Assembly (NCBI GenBank): GCA_030685235.1
Contig: MU839079.1
Coordinates: forward strand, 124,001-188,000
Source of the DNA: Copromyces sp. CBS 386.78
Taxonomy: Eukaryota > Ascomycota > Sordariomycetes > Sordariales > Sordariaceae
DNA length: 64,000 nucleotides
Direction: 5' to 3'
In this document: positions 1 through 12,577 of the stretch, in pieces
Numbering within the stretch: position 1 is the stretch's first letter
How the letters are laid out: the number at the start of each line of letters is the position of its first letter
The notes under the pieces: generated by a model
Database searches by the model: none
The model's input: the letters and a program-made list of their open reading frames with translations, nothing else
What the model was told of the DNA's origin: nothing
Translations under genes and position numbers: made by a program

Positions 1-2759
1 AATAATATACTATATAATATTTTGGATATTTACGCAATAACGTACTTAGACGATATCCTTATTTACTCCGAAAACGTAGAGGAGTATACCGCTTATATAA
101 ACGAAGTCCTTAGAAGAATAATTAACGTTAACCTTTAATTAGATATTAATAAATACGAATTCGATATTACCCGTACGAAATACTTAGGCTTTTTTATTAT
201 ATTAGGGGGTATAGAAATAGACTTTGCGAAGGTGAAAGCCGTTATTGAATAAGAAGCTCCGTAATTACAACATTAACTCTAAAGGTTCTTAAAATTTGTA
301 AATTTCTACCGGCGCTTTATCTAATACTTTTCGATTATAATTACTCCGCTATACGATTTTACAAAGAAATCGGCCGAATAATATTAGATAGAAGACTATT
401 AGAGAGCTTTTAAAGAGTTGAAAGAAGCCTTTACTATAAATCCCGTCTTTAAAATTTATAATTAGTCCCGTCTAACCGTAATCGAAATTAATATTTCTAA
501 TTGGGCCGTAGGCGGTATATTATCCTAATACAACGACGAGAACGTTTTACGCCTAGTTATATATTTTTTATAGAAATATTCCGCTATAAAATATAATTAT
601 AATATTTATAATAAAGAATTACTTATAATTATTAAAACTTTAAAAGAATAGGGACTAGAATTGTAAGGCGCCCAAAAACCATTTAAAATCCTAACTAACT
701 ATAAGGGCTTACAAACCTTTACGGAGAATAAGAAATTCACGCTACAGTATATACAATAGTTTAATTTCCTATTTAAATTTAACTTTATTATTAAATATAG
801 GCCGGGTATTCTCTAAGTCCGTCCTAATACTTTAAATAGGAAATTAAAGGATATACCGAAGGATATAAACGATAACCAGTTAAAAGCCCACTATAAGGCA
901 CTTTTCGACCCCTCCATTTTCGTAAATTATATTTACATTTATAAATTTAGTTTAGAAGAATTATCTATAAATAAATTAATCGACGCTAATTACCGTAATT
1001 TAATCTTCTATTAAAATTTAATAGCCGCCTTCATAAATAAAAACTATTAAATATAGCCTAAAGTACTAAAAAAAAATATAAGAAAGATAGTTTTTACAGA
1101 ATATTACGCAATTAATAGTAAAATATACCGACGTTTAATACTTATAGTCGACCTAAAAAATATTGTACTATAATTATATTTTACACAAAAGTATTACGAA
1201 TTTATATTAGTAGGTTACTAAGGCCGGAATAAAACGTTTACTACCTTTAATCATTTATTTTACTAGTTAGGTATAGAAAAGGCCGTTAGGTCTTATTATA
1301 AAGCCTACTTCTAATACGTAAAAATAAAACCGTTATAACGTATATTAACGGGGCTTCTAAAGCTTCTACTAATACCCTTTGCCTTATAGAAGGATATTAC
1401 TATCAACTATATTACCTTTATAACGCCTTGCGTCCGGGGAGGCCGAAAGTATAAATATATTACTATAGTAGTAGACCGCTTAACGAAAATAAGATATTAT
1501 ATCCTAATCGAAATATTAATTATAGAAAAACTTATTAATCGATTTATTGAAAAAATTTACGCCCTTTATAACTTACCGGATACTATTATTTCCAATTACA
1601 GCACCTAATTCGTTTTATAGCTTTAGAAGGCTCTATTTAAAAGGTTGGGAATTACCTTAAAGTTATTATTAGCTTTCTATAAAGAAATTAATAGCTAGAC
1701 CGAATATATTAATATTAAATTGGAACGTTTCCTTCGTACTTATATTAATTAAGCTTAGGACGATTAAGTCAATTAGCTACCCTTAGTAGAGTTCGCAGGT
1801 AATAATATATATTCAAATAATACTAGCGTATCCCCATTCTTCGTAAATTATAATTTTCACCTTCGGATAGGAATCGAACCCGTTTAACTATACTTATTAA
1901 AACTATTTGAAGTATAGTAGGCCGAGTATTTTAAAGTTAATAAAATCGCCGACCGGTTTAGTATAATATTAGACAAAATTACCGCTATAATTAAGAATAG
2001 TTAAATACGGTACGAAGAAATTGCTAACGAGAAACGGTCCGATACGCCGAAGTATTATATCGGCGATAAAATTTTATTTAATATAATTAACTTTATATTA
2101 GGCTGCCCGTAAATTAAATTTATATTATTATAGGAAGGGCCTTTCGAAATAGTAAAAGTAGATAATTACCGCGTTACGTTAAAGTTCCCCGTTAATATAA
2201 AATATAGCCGTATTTTCTACGTTAGTATAATAAAACTTTAGAATTATTAAAGGATCCCCGGGTAAAATAAGATTTAAAATATTTAAGTAAATAATAGGTA
2301 AATTATAAAACGAATAAATAATGTTAAAGACGTAGTCGAATAATTCTACGAAACTATTAACGACTGCCGTTTTAATATAGAAAATAGTAGATAGGAATAC
2401 CGGGTAGTTTGGGGAAGCCCCTACGATCCTATTTAATAATTATAGAAGGACGTAGAGCACTATATCAACGACTTTAGAAAGTTTTACGATAATAACCTAG
2501 ATGTATTAGTGCTACTACGATAGATTGTAGACGAGAAACGTTGCTATAAAGTTAAGAAGGCTTTGGAGAAGGCCGTTAGGACGGATTAGCCGCCGGAAAA
2601 GATAATACTAGTAGTGCGGCGATTATTACGTTATTAAGAGGGCAAGGCAGCGGCCTAAAAAGGAAAGTAAAAATAATATAAAAGGGTAAGTAATAAATAT
2701 TGTAGGGGAGATTAAAAAGGGAAGTATTTTTACCCTAGGGGTATTTTAGGCGAGGGAAG
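1..2759 (+). mobile_element. Ty3/gypsy chromovirus-type retrotransposon, 3' half, RIP-inactivated
   Basis: The left window edge cuts this element inside reverse transcriptase; the catalytic YLDD is at 43-54. Ignoring RIP stops (TAG/TAA where Gln codons are expected), one can read in order the end of RT, RNase H (about 430-900), the integrase catalytic core (about 1,400-1,850, with VVDRLTK near 1,470, an LPDTIIS segment near 1,575 and a following QTE-type Glu), and a chromodomain-like stretch (about 2,330-2,460, with FNIENSR and YRVVWGSPYDP). The order RT-RH-IN-chromodomain is that of chromoviral Ty3/gypsy elements. Stops fill every frame, so no protein is made. A purine tract at 2,751-2,759 directly precedes the LTR and is the likely polypurine tract. 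Confidence 0.85.
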
Positions 2760-3107
2760 TGTTATAGGGTTATTTATAATTGATTAACCATCCTATATCG
2801 CTGCCTTTACTACGGTAATGGTTGCCGGGTTGATGGTATGCTCTGATTGGCTGTAGAGACCTAGTATAGTAGATGCGGCTAAACGTATTTGATATTTGAC
2901 TGGCTGCGGTTGTTAGCCTACCCCTGTCGCTAAGGCTGTATAGACTATACTAGCCTATAGGATGATCCATGGGATGATAAGGTTGTACGGGCTATATGTT
3001 TACTGTATATAGATGGCTATTAGGGCTCCCCCAGATAGCTTCCTCTTCCTCGTGCAATTACGAATGTCTTTACAGATACCTAACGTTCGCCTTGCCCCGT
3101 GATAACG
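2760..3107 (+). repeat. Putative 3' LTR of the gypsy element
   Basis: Begins TGTTAT right after a purine tract and ends ATAACG, which is a one-base variant of the inverted terminus ATAACA. The composition is clearly richer in G/C than both sides, and CpA/TpG dinucleotides survive (for example around 2,816-2,860), so the LTR looks less mutated than the internal region. The matching 5' LTR lies outside the window, so both ends rest on the TG...CG termini and the preceding purine tract only. Confidence 0.55.
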
Positions 3108-6100
3108 CCCTTTAATTATATTTATTCTTTAAAGGTTTAATATTATATTAGCGTACTTAATAATTAAAATATAAAAATAAAGTTCGTTACAACGAATTTA
3201 CTTTACTTTATATTTATATAATTTTTATAATTTTTATAAATATTTACGCCCTTTACAATTCGGATTTTTTTTCTTAAATTATAAGCTTTTATTTGTATAT
3301 AAACGGCGTTACAAAGCGTATTTAAAATATATTAATTAGATTTAGCATTTGTACTTTATATAGTAAGACGATTGTAATTATTAAAACGTTTATTATTATT
3401 GTAATAATTAATTCGGATTTCAAATATTTATTATAATTAAATTAATATTTTTAATAAAATTTTAAACGTATTATATCCAATCCCGGTTTTATCGTTATTT
3501 ATAATAATTATAATTATTTTAATATTGTATAGAGTTTTGGTATTAATCGATAGGATATTATATATAACTTTACAATTTATTTATTAATAAGTAGTCCCGA
3601 TATCCCTGGACCCTTCCAATTAGATTAATTCTAATTTACCGTCTAATTTTAAACGGGTTAAGTTATTCCTTTATTTATCCTAATACTATATACGTTTTAC
3701 CCTACTATTAATTCTTTTATTATCGAAAAATTACGAGCTTTATTTCCTATTATTTATAAATAGGAAGGCTTATTTGCCTATCCCTTCCTTAAAGTAAAGT
3801 GCTATTAAATATTAAAGAGTTTTATTCTTTAAATACCTACTATCGACAAAAATGAGGGTAAATTGGTTAACGTTTATTATTTATATAATAAATTATTCTT
3901 TAGTTTATTAAGGATAAGTTAAAAATAGTTCGGCGATAGGCTTTTTTTCGTTTATAGCGATTAGAAGACGATATTATTTATTTATAAAATTATATTAATT
4001 TAATTAGAAGTGTAATTTGAATATAATTGGAAATAGTAAATAATATCCGTTTTAGCCTTCTTTTATATTAAATTTAATTTTATTAATTTAATCTTCTAGT
4101 ATTTCTAGTTTTTAATTGAATAAGGTATTTATAAATTTAATAGGGCGAAGAATATAAAGTAATAAAAAATTGAGTTTTATTATAAGTTATAACTTTTTTA
4201 TAATATATTCTATTTTAGGATCCTCGCTTTCTTTATACGTAATTTTATTAATAATAAGTTGTTCGACGCCGGTCTTCTAAATAGGAAAATTATAAGGGCG
4301 GTTATTATAAATGTTTTTCGGGTTAATAGTTTATTTTATTTTTTGTAGTAGTTTAATTGTATATATATTGAAATATTTATTTTGGAGGGGTATACTAGTA
4401 AATACTATAGTAATAGCAATTATATAAATATATAATTCTATAACGTTTATTAATATTTATATATTATTTAGGTATTTATTATTTTTATTCGTACTATTAA
4501 ATTTAAAGACTATAATATTTTCTAATAAATAATTAATTTTTTACCCCTCTTCTTTTATAACGGGAAGAATATAAATTATAAGTTTAAAATATTTTATTTC
4601 TTATAATTACTACGTTTAAAAATAACCGACCGTATATTATTTAAAATTATTCTAAAGTCCGGATTAATATAATATATTATAATTAGTAATAGTTAGAAAG
4701 AGATCGATTTAATATTAAAGTATATTAATTGCTCTTTTATATTCGATATTAAATATTATAAGAATTCTATTTGTAATATTAAATTTATTTTTATTAAAAT
4801 ATCTATTATTAGGCCCTTTATTATAGTTATTCGTAAAGTAGTTATATTGGAATTCGGGCGACTTAACAATAATAAGTATATTAATCTATTTATTAACGAA
4901 GATATTATTAATTATATTTATAAAATTTATAAAAACGGGTTCGCAACCCGGCACTATAAATCCTCGGACTCCGCCGATTTTAATATATTAAATTTACGAT
5001 AAAAAGGCCTATATATCTTGTTTGCAAGAGTATTAGAGCGGTTTAATAATAAGGAAGTATAGCTAAAAAACGGAAAAAATTAAAAGTACTTTAATTTCTC
5101 CGAATTTAAAAATAATAATCTTTTTATAATTAATAATACGCGTAATATATCCGCCTTTAATAAGAATAATAGTAAGTTAATTTAATTAATAATTATTTTA
5201 AATTATATATAATTTAATATATCCTTCCCCTATATTCTAACGAAGGCTTATATTTTAAAGTTTAAAATAGCGCTTTATCGGTTTCTAATTAATATAAATA
5301 TAATCTACCTATTAAATTCCGTATAATAATAGATTTTATTCCTATTAGAATTATTATATAATATCTTACTATACTTCTCCTCCCGCTATTCTATAGATTT
5401 ATAAATATAAATAAGATTTTATTCCGATTAGAATTATTTTTAACTAATAGGTAAATAAGGCGCTAATTATCAGTTTGTTTACTAAATACGCCGTCTTCTT
5501 AGTCCAATAATAATTAATAATATAAACCTACCCTAATTTATAGTAAGCGCTATCTAAATTAAGCTCGTATAACCAAATAAATTACATATAATAAAGGTCG
5601 CTTATTAGTTATATATATATTTACTAGTATATAAGGATTTACTCCTATAATTTCGCTAGCCGTTACTATTCGGTCGTTAATTTAATATTATAAGACTATT
5701 TATAATAATTAGTAACGAATATTTTAAACGAGCGCTATCCGAATTAGGTTTAATATAATTAATTAATCGCTTATTAGTCGTATATATATTTACCGGTATA
5801 TAGGGATCTATTCCGTCAATTTCGCTAACTATTATTATTCGGTTATTAATCTAATATTATAAGACTATTTAATTTATAGTAATTAATAATAAATATTTAT
5901 TTTATTTTTAAATAAATACTATCCGAATTAAATTTAGCGTAGTTAATTAGTCTATATAATATAATTAATTAGTCCGTATATTATACCTTTCTTCTATTTT
6001 TAATTTTTCCTTCTTTCTTTTTATAACTTCTCCTTTCCTTTTATAACCTCTCCTCTCCTTTTATAATTAATTAACTTTTATCCGTTCTAAAGCTATCGAT

Positions 6101-9100
6101 TTTACTAGTAGTATTAAACTAATAATTCTCCTTAAAATAAAATCTATTAATAGTATACTATAGCGCCTCCTAAATAAATTGAAAATAGGAATAATAAAAT
6201 ACCCTATATTACCGTCCTAATTAATATTAATTAATTATAACTCTTATAGTATTTACCGTTTAAATAGTATTACGATCTAATTATAAATAACGCTATAGTA
6301 GTAGCTAATAATAATTCGAAATTAATTATATTAAAGTACCCCGGTTATACCGGGTACTACAATTTAAATACTATCTATAACGCTATTTCGGAAATCCTAT
6401 AATAATTAGACGGCGGAGACTTTTCCTTCGTTAAAAGGGATTTAAAAATATTAATAATAACGGACCGGGAATTTACTAATTTTTAAAAGGCTATACTAAT
6501 TAGTTAAATATTAATATATTAATTAAATTTCTTTATAACCGGGGTTAAAGCTCCGGAATTCGCTATTTTAACTAAATATAAAAGCCTTTTAGACTTTTAT
6601 TAATATTTAAATTACAATTATAAATTTTATTTACTTTTATTCTTTATTTATAATAAAGTAGATTTTACTCTTATAAAAGTTATTATAATAATTTTTACGG
6701 GAATAAAATCTACTTTCTATCTTACTTATTTTAATCGGAGTAAAATGTACTTTAATTCTATTAAACGGTATTTACTACCCGAAATTAAAGTAATACTTAA
6801 AATATTTAATTTATTAGAACCCCTTTAATAAATATATATTAATAAGAAATAATAGTTAATTAGTTCGGGCCTTTAACTAATTTTAAGAAATTAAATCCTA
6901 TTAAAAATTAAAATAATATTAAATTTCCGGAATTATATTAGAAATTATATATAAAAATTATTAATAATTTTAATAATTCTAATATTATATATATTATAAA
7001 AGTAATTTCCGACGCGCCCTTCGAATTTTTACTAACCTAGGCCGTAGTAATCCAAAATAGTAACCTCAATTTTCCTACGCTTAAGGTCGCCGTTAATAAT
7101 ATTTATTTATATAAAACTATTATTATTAATTTCTTTTTAATTTTATATAAAATATTTATACTACCCCGCTATTAAGGCCCGCCGCATTATTAATAGAACG
7201 TTATAGAAGATAATAATAATAATAGTCTTATTTCCTATGCTACTTATCTATAGCGCCTTATTGGCATTGGGTACTTCTCCTAGTTCTCTAAAGGAAACCG
7301 TACGGCGATAAGCGCCGTCGGATGAAAACCGCCAGCTCCTTTCGGTCGCAAATGAATCGCGCCTATTCTATTTCGATTCTATTTATAGCGGTACTCACCC
7401 ACCGCCTTAATAAATAAACTACTTCCCTTCTACCGCTTTCAATTTAATACTAGAATAATTGAAATACTATTCTTATATACCGCTCCTTCCTCCTAAACCG
7501 CCTATAATAATCGTCCCTTCCCTATCGTTTACCTTTACTCCCGCTTTATTATTATCCCCTAAATTCTTACGATTTTACTAAGGTTTATATAAGTATAAAG
7601 GCCTCTCCTTTCCTTCTATATAAGAATTCTTCCCCGCCGTTATCTTTCGAACTTTCCCTTTTTCCTTATTTAATTAACTTTTAAAATAGCGTCTTCTTCT
7701 ACTAACCGCATTTCCGACCGTCTTCCCGGCCATATATTTAACCTCTTAAACTTCGCGATTTATATTAATTATAATACTATTAAGCGTAGTATTAACTTCG
7801 TCTATATAATAGATTTTCCGTCCCTTAAATTCGCCTATTCCCTTACGCCTTCCTCCTCCTTAGCGCCCGAATTCTAAGCCTTTATTTAAATATTATCTTT
7901 TAACTCCGCCTTTAACCTTCTTCCCGGCCGGTAAATCCTTTTAATTTTTATATTTACTTCCCTTTCTCCTTATTAATTACATTAATTAGCATTATCTATT
8001 ATATTCTTTACTTTTATTATAATTTAAAATTTACTAATTACGTTTATAGTATTCTATCCCTTAATATAATTACGTTCTATACGCTCTTTGTAGAATATAT
8101 TTATTATATTAATATTAAGAGTAAATTTCCTCCCGCGGTTTTCTTTTCGTTTTCTTCTTTAATATTCTTCGAAACGCTAGTAAATAAAATATTATTTATC
8201 TTTTTATTAATATAAAATATATATTAAATATTCCGTTAAATTATTACAATAAATATAACGCCGTTTAAATTATAATTATTACTTTATCCCGCTCTTAGAA
8301 TAATATTAGTCTTTTAATTCGTTATTTCTATAACGCTTATATCGATTTCTTTAAAGATATATACAAATATTTAACTACGGACGGCCTCCCGTATAATCCT
8401 AATGTCCTTTCCCGCTATTAGAATATAAAGGTCGAAGATTATTAGCGTAAAGGATATTGTAAAATATTTTTGGCCGATCGTTTTACCGCTCCTATTTTCG
8501 GTTTTAGTTGAAGAAATATTAATATTAATTCTCCGATAATAATTAATAGCCCTATTAATCCCCCTCCAGCTAATAAAGGTTAGGTTTAATAACGTTGCGA
8601 AATTATTAGGAATTAAGAATTAATATTTAATATATTTTACAAACTTTTCGCCCGCAAAGAATATTAATTAATTATTTCGGTACTACTTTTATAATTGGGT
8701 AACCATTATAATTAGTATAATTTAATTCTTCCTCCTCTTATTTCTTTTATACTCTTTTATTTTAGTATTATAATCGAATATATTTACGAATACTATACGA
8801 ATTTATTACGCTACTCTCCCTTTAATTCGATTATTAAACGGTATTCGTTTAATTTATTAAATTGTAATATTTACGAAAGGATTCTCTTAATTCGGGTTCT
8901 ATTATTTAAATAAATTTAGAATTTTTTTTTCGTTTATAATTAATCGGTTACCGTTATTTAGTAGTCGATTATCCGTAAATAATTTAGGATAATATATATA
9001 AAAGTTTCTTTACCCGTATTATAAAAATAGATTAGTATTATAATATCCGGAATTTTCTTTTAGAAGAGGAAGGATTAGAGGCTTATAATTTCCGTCCTTA

Positions 9101-9622
9101 TTTAGGTAAGAAGGGAATTCTTCGTTTTAAATAATAGGTATTATTTATTATTATCCTCCGGTTATTAAGCTTTCTTCTTTTTTCGTTTTATACCGATTAT
9201 ATACCGTTTTATAGTATTATTATTAAATTTCGGGTTAAGGTCGGCGATAGTAAATACGTATTATCGGCCTAATTTAATTACCGCCGCCGCTAATTAATAA
9301 TTATAGTACGATATTTATTCTTTTATTATTACCTTATTTAATTACCTTTTATAATCCGTAGCGGTTAATTTTAATATTTACAACGGGGGTAACGGCGCCC
9401 CCGTTACCGGGGGCGGACTTACTACGATTATTAGAAGTTTCTTTATTAGTATTTATTCTTTAGCTTACTTAATTTTAATAATATTACTTTCTAATTTATT
9501 AGCGGGTAGCCGACCTTTTACCCTCCTTATTTAAATGCGGCTAACTACTTAGGCTATAGTCCTTCGGACGAACCTTATTTGGTTTATACGGGCGAGCCTT
9601 TCTTCGAAGGCTTTAACCCGTT
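3108..9622. other. RIP-mutated repeat DNA, family not recognised
   Basis: About 6.5 kb of AT-rich sequence with stops in all frames, almost no CpA/TpG, and CpG retained. I recognise no RT, integrase or transposase motif in it. The segments 7,180-7,400 and 9,380-9,600 keep somewhat higher G/C. It probably holds several nested degenerate elements. Nothing that could be an intact gene was seen. Confidence 0.6.
5540..5960. repeat. Tandem repeat, about 170-bp unit, two degenerate copies
   Basis: A block beginning CGCTTATTAG at about 5,599 recurs at about 5,768 with the same order of words (TATATATATTTAC, then TTTCGCTA, TATTCGGT, AATATTATAAGACTATTTA). The copies differ mostly by C/T and G/A, as RIP would produce. 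It lies in unclassified repeat DNA. Confidence 0.5.
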
Positions 9623-9630
9623 TATTAAAA

Positions 9631-10251
9631 GAGAATGTCTTTTCGCACCGTCATGAAAGTCTTCCGGCACCGTCACCCCACCCATCCCGCGCGCCAAGCA
9701 CACGCTAATGCACACCAAAATTTTTGAGCCAATCAAATCGCTCGCATCCAGATCGTGGTCCACAGCTCCTATTCTTGGCGTCAGCAAACCGTACCGCGCC
9801 CGCCAAGCCCCCAGATTTCAACCCAGTCATTACCTTTGTACTTACAACACACGTATCGCTAACAGCCGTTAACAATTGTTGATAATCGCTATCAATCGCT
9901 AGTAATCGTTGTTAATCGTTGAAAGCGATTGAGTGCGCTTGAGTGCGATTGATTGAGTGCGATTGATTGCGTGCGATTGAGTGCGATTGATTGAGTGCGA
10001 TTGAGTGCGATTGATTGAGTGCAATTGAGTGCGATTGATTGAGTACGATGTGCGACCGTGCCGCTAAGTACGCTGTAAAGTGCGCTGTAAAGTGAAAGAA
10101 TACTGCTGCTAAGCTGAGTGTAGAGCCTCAGATGGATGCGAGCGATTTGATTGGCTCAAAAATTTTGGTGTGCATTAGCGCGCGGGAAGGGTGTAAGTGG
10201 GTGGGGTGACGGTGCCGGAAGACATTTATGACGGTGCGAAAAGACATTCTC
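9631..10251. mobile_element. Non-autonomous TIR element C (GAGAA-terminus family), 621 bp
   Basis: Starts GAGAATGTCTTTTCGCACCG and ends with its inverse. The terminal inverted repeat is about 115 bp with a few differences. An 8-bp duplication TATTAAAA flanks it exactly (9,623-9,630 and 10,252-10,259). Each TIR contains a GTCTTYYSGCACCGTCA motif twice, 22 bp apart. The middle (about 9,850-10,060) is a minisatellite. No plausible protein is encoded; the open frame at 9,584-9,787 is only the TIR read on -. It is G/C-rich and little touched by RIP although embedded in RIP-mutated DNA. It shares its terminal layout with the elements at 11,853, 16,952 and 39,060. The transposase source is unknown. 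Confidence 0.85.
9850..10060. repeat. Minisatellite core of element C
   Basis: Short words (GTGCGATTGATTGA, GTGCGATTGA, and TCGTTGTTAA/TCGCTAGTAA variants) repeat in tandem with irregular phase. This is the internal region of a TIR element, not a free microsatellite. Confidence 0.75.
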
Positions 10252-11852
10252 TATTAAAATAGAGGTTGAGTGGCGGACAAAAGGTTTCCGTCTTTAAATT
10301 CTTTACCGGCGTAATTTTATACGCCCTGGCAACAATTTTTAAATATTTAGTTTGGTATTTGGCTAGCCTAATCGCTATCCTTCGTAATTTGCCGTAGATT
10401 TCGGTCGGCTAGTGGAAGTCTGATGCTCCGTATACGATCGCGCTCCGAATACACTTGGTATAAATCTCCCTCGCTCGCGCAAAAGAGTAACCCCAAGTCT
10501 TCGCCGCTAATCGTGTTAGTACGTTATAGAAGAGAATACTTATATTCGTAGAAATTATTATATTAATAATTAATTTAGAATATTATAAACTTTTATCTTC
10601 TTTCTATATAGAAAGTAGGGTAAAATTGCCCTAAATTCTACTTATACGATTAGGGGCGGTAACGCTCCGATTGGCGGGCCGTAAGTATTTATAATTTTAG
10701 CGGATATTAATTTCGCACTAGTTAAAGCAGCGGAATAAATTATAAAAGTTCAATTAAATATTATATTTATATTATTTAAAAAATACGTCTTTATTTAATA
10801 AGAGAAGTAAAAGAAGGATTATTTCTATTAATTCTATAAATTAAGCCGGAATAAATTTAAATTATTTAGGTATTTCGACCGCTAAGCCCGCTATATATAC
10901 TAATTTAATATATTTATAACGTTTAATACCTTAATTTATAATTTAAAATATAATAGCAATTTTAAATATATATTAAAAAAATATAGTTCGGTTAACTTCG
11001 GAAAGGACCTATCCCCTTATTTAAATTATAAATTATTAATAAATTTATTAAATAATTTATAAAATCGGTAAATAAAAATAATAATAATTAAATTATACGT
11101 TAATACCGCTTCTTTCTCCCTCTTCTATAAAAACAACACCCTAATTCATAAATATATATCGAATTCGAATAATATAATTAAATATATTACTTAATTAATA
11201 TAGGACCTTAAATCGGATTAAAAAGCTATTTAATCCTATATTAAAAACGAAATTATTAATAATATAATAATTAAATTATTAATCTTTAGGCAATATCTTC
11301 TATTTAATTATATTTTTAATAGGGAATTAATCGTTAAAGGGATTCGCATATTTAAAAAAATAATTAAAGATCCTATAAACGAAGAAAACGACCCACCAGT
11401 ATTCAATTATAATAAATTTAAATCGACGTACAACTAAATTAATTAAAATTTTAAAGGAAAAAATAAACGGAACTTCCTTTTATATTAAATCACTAGTAAA
11501 TATATTTTATTTTAATTATAATTAAGCTATTACCTATTTTAATAAAAATAAAATTTATCTTATATTAATTTATTATTAAATATATATATTATTTATTATA
11601 TATTCTACTGCCTCCTAAAAGGTATTATACTTATAAGCGAAATTAGTATAGGTAAAACCCTTATTTATAATATTATACTTTAAATAGAATATTTACGGGT
11701 ATAGAAAATTTATTCCTAAAAGTAACCTGTCCAAATATACTTTAATATACTAATTTTACTACTTAATCTAATTATCTAAACTTTTAACGAATTTTAAGAA
11801 TCCTTCTCCGATTTCGATTTTTATATTTAATTCAAAAATCCTAATTAAATAA

Positions 11853-12577
11853 GAGAAAGTCTAACCGTACGGTGACGAATGTCTATCCGTACGGTAATCC
11901 ACTTTTTCCCTCACACATATCCCTAACCCTCGCCCGGCCACAAATATCACATATATTCTTTCGAAAATTTCGCCTAGAAATCTAGGCATTACTATTCTTT
12001 CATACGTAACATCAGACCGCAGTGCCCAGACCAAATACGCACCTATTACAACTATTAGCAATTATTATAACTATTATAACTATTACAACTATTAACGATT
12101 ATTACAGCTACCAAAAATTATCACGGCTATTACAACTATCACAACTATTACAACTATTATAATTATTATAGCTATTACAACTATTACAACTATCACGGCT
12201 ACTAACGATTATTACAATTATTACGGCTATTATAGCTATTAACGATTATTACGGCTATTATAGCTATTATAACTATTATAACTACTAACGATTATTACGG
12301 CTATTACGGCTATTACGGCTATTAACAATTATTATAATTATTAGTAACTATTACGGCTATTAGCGATTAACTATTAGCGACTATTACGGCTATTAGCGTA
12401 CGTATGCTATATAAGGGTTAGAATGTATAATAGGCTATAATCTAGGGGCTTGGCGGTCACGGTACGAATGAGACTAGTACTAACGGGGAGGGGACGGCAA
12501 GGTTAGGGATATATATAGAAGAAAAAAGTAGATTACCGTACGGATAGACATTCGTAACCGTACGGTTAGACTTTCTC
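11853..12577. mobile_element. Non-autonomous TIR element A (GAGAA-terminus family), 725 bp
   Basis: Terminal inverted repeats of about 57 bp begin GAGAAAGTCTAACCGTACGG. Each TIR carries GTCTAWCCGTACGGT twice at 22-bp spacing, including the palindrome CCGTACGG. The 8-bp duplication TTAAATAA flanks it at 11,845-11,852 and 12,578-12,585. The interior holds unique segments next to each TIR and a long 9-bp-based minisatellite. No protein is encoded; the 66-codon frame at 11,861-12,061 on - spans the TIR. It interrupts the SNF2-like ORF. It is close kin to the element at 16,952. Confidence 0.88.
12045..12400. repeat. 9-bp minisatellite core of element A
   Basis: ATTACAACT/ATTACGGCT/ATTATAGCT units repeat dozens of times, with occasional ATTAACGATT variants. 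C/T and G/A differences between units are frequent. The matching array in element B (about 17,145-17,430) is shorter, so copy number varies between insertions. Confidence 0.8.
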